DNA from: Bryoerythrophyllum caledonicum
Lineage: Eukaryota > Streptophyta > Bryopsida > Pottiales > Pottiaceae
DNA: 64,000 bases
Direction of reading: 5' to 3'
Assembly: GCA_963971425.1 (NCBI GenBank)
Contig: OZ020524.1
Span: 5,938,417-6,002,416 of the forward strand
The notes under the pieces are model-generated. The model was not told where the DNA came from. It was given only the letters and a program-made list of their open reading frames with translations, and did not search any database. The translations under genes and the position numbers were made by a program. This document shows, in pieces, positions 33,519 through 44,037 of this stretch (position 1 is its first letter; each line of letters starts with the position of its first letter).

Positions 33519-36500
33519 ATGGCGTCCTCTCTCGCCGTCTGCCCCCGCGGCAGCCCTCACATGGCTTCACTGCAGGTAAAACGCCATCTCCCGACTCAAT
33601 TGCTCGAACAGGGGATTCAATTGTGACGCGAGTTTCATTGGGTGTGGTTGACGCAGGTTGTGGCATTGCGGAGGTGTGGGAGGAGGTCGGTGGTCACAGC
33701 GTCGGGGAGCGTGGGCAGCCCGAGTGGGTTTCTCTTGTGTGGGTGGGCGCGCAGGCAGGCCGTGGCCGCGCTGCGGTGGGGCGGGCAGCTTTGGTGCCTC
33801 CCGTCGCCGCCTGCCAGCTTCGACGCGGGCGAATTCGCGGAGCAGTCGGTGCGAATCCTTCTCATCTAGTGAGATTTGGTTGGAATTGGGTTGAAATCAG
33901 CGGTGACATTCATGTCTGGATGATGCAATGTGCAGGGCTGCCAGTCTCATTGGCAGGCAACAGTGAAGAGACGCGGCTTGGTTTTCCTTCTCAGCTCGTT
34001 GATCGTCACTGGAGCCCTCGCCAGCTTCGCGCTTCAACCTTCGCGTATGCGCTTCAACCTTTTGGATCGATTTTAGGGTTTCCTCTCCAATTCGTGTAAA
34101 TTTTTTTTGTGGGGTTTTCAGTGTCGTTAACGGAGGAGAATCTTCTGTTCCTGGAGGCATGGCGGACGGTGGACCGCGCCTACGTCGACAAGTCGTTCAA
34201 CGGGCAGAGCTGGTTCCGGTACCGCGAAGACGCGCTGAAGAAGGAGCCGATGATGACCCGGGAGGAGACTTGTACGCTCTCTTACTGTTTGCTCTTTCAC
34301 TCTTGGTTTAGAATCATGTTGCATCACATGTCAGCTGATTTACTCAGGTTTAATCAGGATTGGCGTGGTTGCTCAGACGCAGCCATTCGCAAGATGCTGG
34401 CCACTTTGGACGACCCCTTCACTCGCTTCCTGGAGCCCGAGAAGTTCAGGAGCTTGCAGGTCTGTGTTTTTCTGGATGTTGAAGTGAGGCAACGATACCT
34501 CTTTTCTTATAAAAAAATAAGTAGCCTTAAATAGCTTCAAATATCTATATCAGCTCAAACAGGAAATTGCAGCTAAGAGTCATGATATAACATGACCTCT
34601 CCTTCATTCTCAAAGGCGGCTAATACTGGTTCGACCCTTAATACAGGCCCGTATTTTACTCTGTGGCATACAAAAAATGTATCAAAATTTAGCAAGACTT
34701 ACACGTTTGGGTTGAAGATTCTTTAACTAACATTTTTCACTTGGAGATCATTTCAATCAATCTGAACCTTATCATGTTCAACATGTAGAATACTGTGGCC
34801 ACCAGTGGCACCTTCAAGGGTTCAGGGTTCTAGTTGCGGCATTACCAAGCTCTTCCATTGATGGAATAGTTATTAAGAGTGAGGAAAGCGTAGTATTACA
34901 AACCAAACGAGGGGCATCCTACTCAAACTTAGGGTAACTTTACAAATGCCCCCAAGTTTATATGGGTTTCATTACTGATTTTAGCTTGGACACTTATCTG
35001 GTTGCAGTCAGGTACAAATGGTGCTGTGACGGGGGTGGGACTAGAAGTCGGTTTCAACACAAGTGACTCCAGTACCTCGAATGAAGATCTGGTGGTGGTG
35101 TCTCCTGTTTCTGGAGGCCCTGCTGCTCGTGCAGGAGTGGTGCCTGGAGATTTAATCATGGCCATTGATGGTATCCCAACTCATGGCATGGGCCTTTATG
35201 ATGCCGCAAGGCGTCTGCAGTAAGTTCCCTTGAATTAAGAGTAGTTGTATTTTTATTTTCATATTAGTAATTTAATTTTGTTTATTTCCGAATTTTGACT
35301 TTTCGCTTGTGTTACAGGGGCCCAGTGCAATCTGAGGTTCAATTGACTCTACTGAAGAAAGAGTCCACAACGCCGAAGACGATCACAGTCTTGTAAGCCG
35401 AATCTTGAGTTCGTGATTATGTTTTCGAGCCATGGCTTTAATCAGATTTTACCATCTTTTTACGCTGGTGTTCACTGTTTTGGCAGGAGAGAAAAAATCA
35501 CGCTGAATCCAGTCACATGGCGATTGTGTGAGATTCCACAGAGTGATGGATTGGCTCCGCTCAAGTTGGGCTACATTCGGCTCTCCACCTTTAATCAGAA
35601 TTCCTCCAGTACGTTCATGAGTCTTTATGTGAATGGTTTTTCAGAGCCATTTCGCTTCGACTTGGATTTCCAATTCGCACCGTTGGAACCAGAAATCATG
35701 TTTGTTTTGGAGATAGACTCTAGATTCTGATTTCCTGCCGTTGTATCGATTTGGAATCCTCAAATTCTAGCAGCGGTGCATTCTGATCTCTACATGAAAC
35801 CTGTAGGTGCTGTAAAGAAGTCCATTGAGACCTTGCAAGAAAGTGGTGCAGGAGCATTCATACTCGACATTCGCAATAACAGGTCTTTACTTCAACTTAT
35901 TTCAATGGGATGCATATATGCTAAGCATGATTAGACTTATTACACCTCTGGAAGATAGGAAACCATCTGTGAGCATCCTAAACAACTTATATCATTGCGA
36001 TAGAACGGCTCGTTTGTGGTGTCAAGAGCCTGGAAGATAATCAACCATTTGTAAGCGAAAACATGAATTTCGTTTTCAAGGAGAAATATTTGACCTGAAA
36101 AGCCATCGTTTTACTGCAGTGGCGGCCTGTTTCCTTCTGGAGTTGAGATCGCAAAGATGTGGTAAGTTCAAAACTAATTCACTCCGCTATCTGTGATGCC
36201 TTTCATGATATAGACCTTTTTTGCGAAGAACTAATATGCACTACACAATGATTTCTCTTTATTTAAGAATCCTGAAGCTAAACTTGCCCTGAAGTTAATT
36301 GTTATCATGCAGGTTGGACAAGGGCGTCATTGTGTACATCGCAGATAGCATGGGCGTCCGGGATATCTATGACACTGATGGAGGCTCAGCCATCTCTACC
36401 AAAGAACCTCTAGTTGTACTGGTAAGCTAATTCAAGAGCCTCTCAAGTACGGTCTCCATGTCTAAGCAATGTTATGCTCATCTTTTGTATGAGCAGACGA

Positions 36501-37348
36501 CTTTGTCATATTTTGAAGTCAGCAAATTTGTTAAAAGTAATGCCTCATCTCATGCGTATTTTGGACATGATAGGTGAACAAGGGTACTGCGAGTGCTAGT
36601 GAAATTCTAGCAGGTGCTCTCAAGGACAATAAGCGTGCTGTTATTCTAGGAGAACCCACATTTGGGAAAGGGTGAGAAGCTCATTTCTCTAGTCAGTGAA
36701 TTATAAACCCTGGCTGTTGTCATTTTCTTCGCTCTTGTGATCAATTTTCAACGATGCCAAATCGCGTGAGTTGAAACCTCGGTCTCCTTTTTTATGGTTG
36801 TGCAGGAGAATACAGTCCGTGTTTCAGTTGTCTGATGGTTCAGGCATGGCGGTCACTATAGCTCGCTATGAAACTCCAGCTCATATCAACATTGACAAGG
36901 TGAGGTTGCTCTCCATCATATACACAACTATTGAGTATTCATCAATCAACTCTACTGATTCTTTAACTTGCCTGGTGTGTTCTTTTCTGGGTGTCATCTT
37001 TTTAGCCTAAAACTGTAGTGGTTCAGACGCATTGCATGAACAGTGTAGCTGGTTTCCTCTTGGCTTGGGGGATCATATCTATAGGAATGGGAAAACAACC
37101 ACGGGAATGTTTATGATTGTTCTCCCATAGAAACTTTGGGTGATTTTTCTTGGATACATGGATAATTTATGGACCCTTTATGCATGTATGATGACGACGA
37201 CTTTCCTCCTGAAAAAATGCAGGTGGGCATCACACCGGACAGGCCACTTCCTGCCGCTTTGCCCATGGACGAGGACGAGTTCTGTAAGTGCCTCGAAGAC
37301 GCTTCCTCACCTTGTAATATCTCCTTCTCCGCTTTGTTTAGTGGATAG
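33519..37348 (+). CDS. CTPA: Carboxyl-terminal processing protease CtpA, thylakoid lumen (14 exons)
   Basis: CtpA removes the C-terminal extension of photosystem II D1 so the Mn cluster can assemble. Exons: 33519-33575, 33657-33848, 33936-34044, 34122-34271, 34377-34459, 35008-35219, 35318-35392, 35487-35608, 35807-35882, 36120-36161, 36313-36421, 36574-36671, 36806-36899, 37223-37348. These use GT-AG introns and sum to 1,545 bases (514 residues), with the frame kept throughout. The start MASSLAV opens a chloroplast transit peptide. Residues 94-115 (KRR then a hydrophobic run ending ASFA) form a lumen-targeting signal, possibly of Tat type. The family sequence starts at [12 protein letters not shown] (~121). 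PDZ domain about 200-285. Catalytic Ser416 (GTASASE) and Lys441 (TFGKG) are present, 25 apart as in the known Ser/Lys pair. The C-terminus has the usual FCKCLEDA. The gene appears intact. Confidence 0.95.
34640..34830 (+). repeat. Dispersed repeat inside CtpA intron 5
   Basis: Related to 790-905 and 1223-1290 (TTTAGCAAGACTTA, CTAACAT, TTGGAG, ACCTTATCATGTT, GTGGCCACCAGTGGCACCTT). It explains why intron 5 (about 550 bp) is the longest of this gene. Confidence 0.65.
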
Positions 37349-37628
37349 TTTGATGTTCGCATCTTCTGATCATCTTTCTACCAGGTGCGTATGAACGATG
37401 CTAAAAATCTCTAGTCTGATTGGGAAAAGCCCTCCTGCAAGCGCTCAGTTGTAATCTTATTCTTGATTTATTGAAGGTGGTGTCCCAAAGGATATCTCCC
37501 AAGTCTCTGCCCGTGAAAGTTAGAGCTTTACACATTATACATCTATATAGTGAATCTGATTATGAGACATGGGTTCACGATGACCGCCGTGACAACAGCG
37601 ACCTGTTCACTGATGTTCACCAAACATA

Positions 37629-39054
37629 CTAAGTTTTACTTGGGTCGGTGATCCGGCCCGTGAAGACGATCACATCCGAGGCTTCTTCCTTGATGACAAA
37701 CAGGAACGGGTGGTCGCACACAAACGCCTCCGGATTCGCCGGCAGCTCTAAGCATCGGGTCGACATGGTGACGGCGGTCGCCGCCGCCGCCTCGGTGCCC
37801 TGCTCGTTCACCTGCACGAACGCCTTGTGATACATGTTCGAGACGTACAATGACCGTCCGACGTGGGACGACTCCACCATCTCCGTGAGGTCCGCCTTGT
37901 CACTGGCAAACGGCAACTCCAGTCCGAGCGCCTTCAGCGCGGCCGGCGCCTCGAACCCGCACGAGACCTTGAACTTGGGCAGCGCGAACGCCGTCATCGA
38001 CACGGCCTGCGTCACATGCTTGAGGTCCTCCGACAGAGCCTTTGCCGTTAAGGATGCCTCCAGTGCAGCCAGACCCTTCTTCTCGTGCGGGAGGAGGACG
38101 AACATGGCGAAATCACCCGCGGGCTTGTACAGCAGCCGGAGCGCCTTGAAAGTGGCGAAACTCTTCACGAATTGCTTGTTGGACGTGTGCATCATCGGCA
38201 CCGTGACGGCACGCCCGTCGAGGAGGTAAAACTCCCCGTCGCGCGTCAGGTTGGAGTCGAAGGCCTTCTGCCAGTCGCCCTTGAAGTAGAGCGCATTGGC
38301 CACCACGAGGCGCGTGTCGGAGTTTACGGATCCAGGCGGAAGGAGGTCATTGATCTTCCCGTGGGTCTCCTTCTTGGCCCAGTCGTTTACATTCCTCAGC
38401 GCTTCTTCTGCCTGCAAAACGTAAGGTTTGCGTCAGTGCTTAGGATTAGAGGCAACATTCTCCAGAGGAGGATTATGTGAAGATTAAGAATGGGTGGAAG
38501 GGTTTGCAGGGTTGGAATGTGCTGAGATTCAGTAGGATTACGGATAAATGAAGAGATGGCGAAGTTTTCGGTGATACCTTGGAGACGAAGTCGACCGCCG
38601 CGGCCTCGGACCCGTAGCTCTCCTTGAGCACCTTCTGGAACTGTGGCTTCAGCTTCACGGACTTCTCCACCCACGTGCGATTCGCGAGCGCGACAAGCGG
38701 CCCACCTGCGCTACTCGTATCCGCGAGCACGCTGGTCCTTATGTGCTCGGCGAACGCGTGCATGGGCTGGCCCTCCGGGAGACTGACGCACTGCGCGATC
38801 TGCGCGAGCGTCGGGCCCCGGGCGCCCGCTGCCACCATGGTCAGCGCCATGGTGATGCTCAGTGGCGACAGCACTACGTTCTCACTCTCCTTGCCCTTCA
38901 CTACCGCCTTGTGCAGGTCAAGCGTGAACTTCGTCTGCCCCAGTCTCGACGCCGCATCCTTCTTCGCCTCTAGCTCGCTGCCAAATGGGCTGCACAATCC
39001 ACAACAAGCAACGTCACGGTCAACCAAGACCGCGCCTCGTTCCAGTAAAGACAT
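37629..39054 (-). CDS. Serpin 1 (predicted P1 Arg)
   Basis: Two exons, 39054-38578 and 38411-37629, with a 166-bp GT-AG intron, give 419 residues. MSLLERG is the best start: an in-frame stop lies upstream here. Serpins trap serine or cysteine proteases by a bait loop. Visible family features are NVVLSPLSITMAL, TMVAAGARG, LVVANALYFKGDW, the hinge EQGTEAAAATA, and the C-terminal signature FVCDHPFLFVIKE. Counting from the hinge Glu as P17, the loop reads S-T-R-C, placing Arg378 at P1 and Cys at P1'; this predicts trypsin-like or metacaspase-like targets. The length exceeds the usual ~390 because of an N-terminal extension with a CCGLC cluster. It lies tail to tail with CtpA, 280 bp apart. Confidence 0.95.
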
Positions 39055-39706
39055 GATTACAGCGGTCTCAATGGATCCAGCAGAAAAGAAGAAAGAAGCA
39101 ACACAATCACAAGAACATCATCTTCAAAACGTCTCAAAAACCCCCACAGATTCATCTCTCGCAGCAACTACAGCAACTCAGGTTCTAATCCAAGTTCCAC
39201 CCCTCATCAGCATGCTAATTAAACGGTTGTAATCCAAACATCACGGTCATGCTATAATGCCGCACCCGGGCGAAAGAAACATCTTCGGAAGAGACTTGAA
39301 TCTGAATCCAAACTAGCTCCAAACTTGACGAGAAGATCAGTGCACTTGCAGCTGCAAACTTTGAAAGATCGATGAGTGTAGGATGGTAATTCAAACTTAA
39401 CAAGATAGATCACAAGCTGGAGCTCAGTTATAGTGTATGGAAAGTTGGCACCGTGCGACAGATGAGCCTGAGATTGAATCATTCTCTGCGCCTCGGAATC
39501 TTTCGAAAACGTCCCAGCTATGCAGCAAACGAGAGGCGCATGTCTGTCTTGTTGAAACGTGAGGCGCATGTCTGTCTTTGTTTTCTCATTCATGTCTCTC
39601 GATTGCAGAGCCTCGGATCATTTCCAAACTAGAGCGAAAGAAGGAAACTATGTGTCTACTCATGAGTCACAGGTGGGCCTCTCAAACTAGAGATTCGGCA
39701 GCATTG
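39055..39706. other. Upstream region of serpin 1
   Basis: Closely matched by 51,221-51,845, so it is part of the duplication and probably holds the serpin promoter. It contains a 25-bp tandem pair (GAGGCGCATGTCTGTCTT) at 39,533-39,580. No separate gene is supported. Confidence 0.6.
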
Positions 39707-40532
39707 CTACACTAAAGATGGCTTTTAGTTTAATGGTACGTGGTACGAATAGTGTAGTTGCCCTAGTACACTATTTGTCAATAAGTTGGCAATTAGTGTT
39801 AGTTGCCATTGTCATGAATATTGTCCCTCGGTTGTCTACCTATCTTAGTATCGTTAGAGTTAGCCCCAATCAATCACCTACCCTAGCACGAAAAATTGTT
39901 AACAAGTTGGTAAATAGTGTTAGCTCCAATGAACCGCCTACTAGCCCCCATGCATTTTTTCTCCCCGTCTCATCCTCAATCTCGTCTCCTTATCCTCCCA
40001 TTTTCAACTATTTCCATTCACATCTCTTGCATTCCTTGAACTTTTAAGTGAATATCTAATGAGTATTTGATGTACATTTCTATATTTATTGTGTATTTAT
40101 TGCATATTTATTGTATATTTATTGTATATTATTGTTTTTTTCCTTTTCCAATATTCCTTTCAAAGTTCTTATTTTTCCAATCTTGAACTTGCACTTTCAT
40201 TTTCCCTCCATGTGTACATTCTTCTTTGTCCAATTTTTGGGATTTTCCTTTTGTTCCATATCTACGTTCTATTTTTCCCAATATTTCTCTTGCAAATTCT
40301 TGTTTTTCTACATGCACTCAAAATCTTCTTTACTTTGATGCTTGAAATGTACACATAATCATTTTCTAGGTTTCATACACTAAATAATCACAAGTTAAAA
40401 ACCTTATGTTCTACTATTTACTAGAATTGACATTTAGTGTATAGTTTTGCCACTACACTAATTGTAAACTTTACAATTAGTGTATGGGATCGTATTTAGT
40501 GTCCACTACACTAAAAGCCATCTTTAGTGTAG
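39707..40532. mobile_element. TIR element with CTACACTAAA ends, copy 2 (826 bp)
   Basis: The two ends are a perfect inverted repeat of about 23 bp beginning CTACACTAAAGATGGCTTTT. Internally it matches 24,801-26,045 but lacks most of the tandem units. It is a MITE-like non-autonomous element. Confidence 0.8.
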
Positions 40533-43214
40533 TTTGTGCACCTTCATGCCTCATGAATTACCATTACAGTAACCACTGCTACAATTGGGGTTGTTTTCGA
40601 CATTGTTTTATTTTACAGTTTTCGGTCATAAAAAATGTCAAAAACAGAAAAAAAAAAACAAAACTAAAATTGAATGTCAAACTTAGGATGTCTTAAAACA
40701 TGTCAACGATGTCTTTGTCTAAAAATGTGTTGAAGATATTAGGGTTTTCCTAAAAGTAAAGGATCTTTCACCATGAATCTTAGGGTCTTATATTAGTAAC
40801 TGGGACCACATGCACATGGTGACTTGGGAAAGGTGTGGGGGAACCACCAATCAACTTTTGGGAACTTGGGGTACTACGGGGGAGCTTTAGCTTGCATGGG
40901 GTAGGACCCAAGAGCATTGATTGTTGTGCATCTCATTGGTGTAGAAAAAGAGAGTATGAAATTTTTGGACTTCTATTCTCTTACATAAATTTTTTTTGTC
41001 CTGTCTTGCACCATATTCCTACTAGCTTTCCTCTTCGGGGTGCACTTTCAGGAAAACTCTAATGTGTCAAACATATGGTTGAAGAATATGTATAAGAAGG
41101 GCCATAGTTATATCAAAAAATGTATTTTTGAATGCTAGTTGTATTATATGTAGACATGTGGATCTGTAGCTTGTTTGGAAATGAGGAATGTCAACATTTT
41201 TATGATATATAATAACAACAAATTTCCAATAATTACATTATTGGTGTTTGTCCTAACAATTTTTTTGTTATAATTCAAAAACATCAATCCATAAGAGACA
41301 CATTTTTGCACACCACGCCGTGACTATGTATTGTAAATTGTACATGATAAATTATATTAACAAAGTTGGAAGGTGCACAATGGCAAGCATTGAGAAGAGA
41401 GTATTTCAAAACTCCCCTCAAGTGACACTCGTGATCTACTTGCGACCAAAGATATCTGAGAAAAATTTCAAATTAAAAATCAAAACAAGAAGCTCTAGCA
41501 CACAATTAGAGACTCATCACCAAAATTAATACAAAAATCTTCCACCTCTACAAAATGCTACTACGAAAACCATGATGAAACCATTTTTTTAAAAAAGCAT
41601 AAAAGAACCATCACATAATCATCACAAAAGACTATTCGACAAAAACATGAAACAAGAAGCCCAATCTCCACATGTACACAAACCCAATTTAGCTCCAAGC
41701 CGGAGATATAGAGACTCCACTTCTACAATTCTCCAAAGTTCGTGATAAACCACAAACCCTCAAAACTCATATCATAACCAAAGTTACTAAATTTTATTAT
41801 TAGTAATATTTACTTTAGATGCCTTAGAAATAGCAAATAATCACCCAAAAATATATATTCTATTTTTTATAAGTGATTCAAATTCTAATGTCTAATATTT
41901 ATTCTATGTTTTTAGTATTTTTTTAATGGAAAGCTTTCTATGTTGCTACAATATATTTCCTAATGAAAGATTAAAAAATAAATAAATTGTCCATTGGAGT
42001 TTCAATTAATTCAATTTATGTTTATCACCTCATTGTTGAGTTTTATTATTTTTGAATTTACATGTAGCTTATAATTCTCAAGAGTATGAATTGCATTGCT
42101 TTTGAAAATATTATTTTACTATTTTGGATTTCATTACCTCCATTTTGGATCCTATGATCTTGAATTAAAGGTCATATTTCCTTGATCTTGGTTAAATCCC
42201 TTAAATTCCTTACTTCATTTTTATAAAAAGTGCTTCAAATTTGGCCATTCTATTGAAAACAAGGGAACACGAAAAAATGTAATTTTTTTTCCTTTTTTTC
42301 CCCAACCATAAGATCTTGATTTTCATTGCTATTAAATGTGCTCAAACATTCCACAAAATTTGACCAAATGGCTAAGACAATCATGGCGTGTAAAAAGAGA
42401 TTCACATATTCTCTGTTGGGATCCTTCTACCTTTGTTATATTTTTCAATATTTTTTGTCAAACAATCATGTCTTTCTCATTTTCCAAGTTCCTTTTTTCC
42501 TTCTGTTTTTCACTTATTCTGTTTTTTAGCATGCTCTTTTAGTATATGTTGTGATTTTTCTTTCAATCTCCTTTAAATCCATTTTGTCACTTTTCTATAG
42601 TAAGAAATGATTTATTTTCATTATTTTTATAAATAAATTATAATTTCATATCCTACTTTTGTAAGGAATATGTCACTTTCAACAATTAAACATTAGAATT
42701 GCACATATTTTTCTTCAATTTGAAAATTCTTGCATATACATTACATGCGTACACGACATACATATGTGGCACGCATTTATTGTACATATTTTAAAAATTT
42801 ATAGCACAATTTGTTTACACTCATTTAACAATTATGTGCCTGTGCGCCCCAAACAATATGCACAAGTTTCCGACATAATGAACATGCTCATGAAAACATA
42901 ATACTTAACTAAATGTGGAAAAACAAAAGTCCAGAAATAGTGGCCATAGCTGCCAGAGTATCTTATTAGCAAATCTTCTGAAGAGCGTAACTCACTCAAA
43001 TACTATCCAAAGTGGGCATACAAGGTGTTTTTGGACATCTACAAAAAAAGTAAATGTCGAAAAACACCTCATATGTTTGATTTGGACAAATTTTCAACGT
43101 GTTGTTGCCATTTAAAAATTATGAATGAGGATGAGCATCGGCTAGCCGCCGTTAAGAATTCACAGTTGAAGTTTTCTAATTTGTCCACAAATGATCATAA
43201 ATTACTCCTTTTAA
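40533..43214. other. AT-rich intergenic stretch of unit 1
   Basis: No gene. It is matched throughout by 52,870-55,473. 40,990-41,055 is the repeat also seen (reversed) at 1385-1470. 42,930-43,130 is the dispersed repeat with a hairpin core at 43,021-43,069. The open frames shared between units are short and unlike proteins. Confidence 0.6.
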
Positions 43215-43336
43215 CCCTTTACTACCGGGTTGGCTATGGTACAACCATCATGTGCGAGCGTAATAAATTTTGAAGAGCATCATCTACTACACTCGTAGAT
43301 TGAAGGTTGTGCCATAGCTAGCCCGGTGCTAAAGGG
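43215..43336. mobile_element. piggyBac-like MITE, 122 bp, unit 1
   Basis: Flanked on both sides by TTAA. The left end reads CCCTTTACTACCGGGTTGGC and the right end in reverse complement CCCTTTAGCACCGGGCTAGC; the inverted repeats extend about 32 bases with five mismatches. Termini starting CCC and TTAA duplications fit the piggyBac superfamily. The copy in unit 2 has exactly the same length, so the insertion predates the duplication. Confidence 0.75.
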
Positions 43337-43344
43337 TTAAGTTT

Positions 43345-43680
43345 GGGCACAAGTTTTCAACACTATGTATATGGGCACAAAATACATGCACAAGTTTTCA
43401 ACACTATGTGCACAAGTTTCCAATACTATGTGCACATGTAAATAGTATGTGTGCAAGTTTCAACACTATGTGCACATACATGTATAAAGTATGTGCACAA
43501 GTTTCCAACTCCCTTTCCGACATGTGCACGAAACATGTGCACAAGTTTTTGACACTATGTACATGTGTGTAAAGTATGTGAACATGTGTTCAACACATTT
43601 TTTGGACACATTTCCCGTAATATGCACAAGTTTTTGACACTTTTTTCGACATTTCACAAAAAATGTGGAAAAAACAGTGT
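43345..43680 (+). repeat. Tandem repeat with ATGTGCACAAGTTTCCAACACT units, unit 1
   Basis: Irregular array of 22-30-bp units containing GTGCACAAGTTT and AACACTATGTGCAC, followed by a TTTTTTCGACATTTCACAAA segment. It is also present at 55,604-55,945. Spacers are not unique sequences, so this is not a CRISPR array. Confidence 0.8.
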
Positions 43681-44037
43681 CAAAAAGAGCCCAATTTGTA
43701 GTAGTGAACTCTTCTTACTTTGAGTTTTGATGCTCCAGATCTCAATATAGCTCTATCGAAGACAAACTATGTCTCCCTTGAGAAATATGCTACATGCAAA
43801 ATTCATATATTGTGCTGTACATTGAGACTTAGTTACAATGATACATGGAATCAACGTTCAAACCTTTGATTCCGGAAAATTACTACCAAGTCTATGATGT
43901 ACAATATATTACATTGGGTGCTTGATACTGATGCAATCGACCCTCTTTAAATGTTACCTCTTTGTATGTTATAATTCCATATTTGTTATGAAAATTTGGC
44001 TCCCTAAAATTTACAACCACTAAGCATTATATGTTAA

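Noticed and set aside
33029..34099. 356-codon plus-strand frame overlapping the start of CtpA
   Set aside because: It runs through CtpA introns in another frame and does not match the CtpA protein; the spliced model explains the region.
37834..38480. Plus-strand open frames opposite serpin 1 (and likewise 50,002-50,786 opposite serpin 2)
   Set aside because: Shadows of G+C-rich codons of the serpin exons; no family features.
43345..43680. Possible CRISPR-like array of short repeats
   Set aside because: Units are irregular, spacers are themselves repeat variants, and the context is a eukaryotic genome; it is a simple minisatellite.
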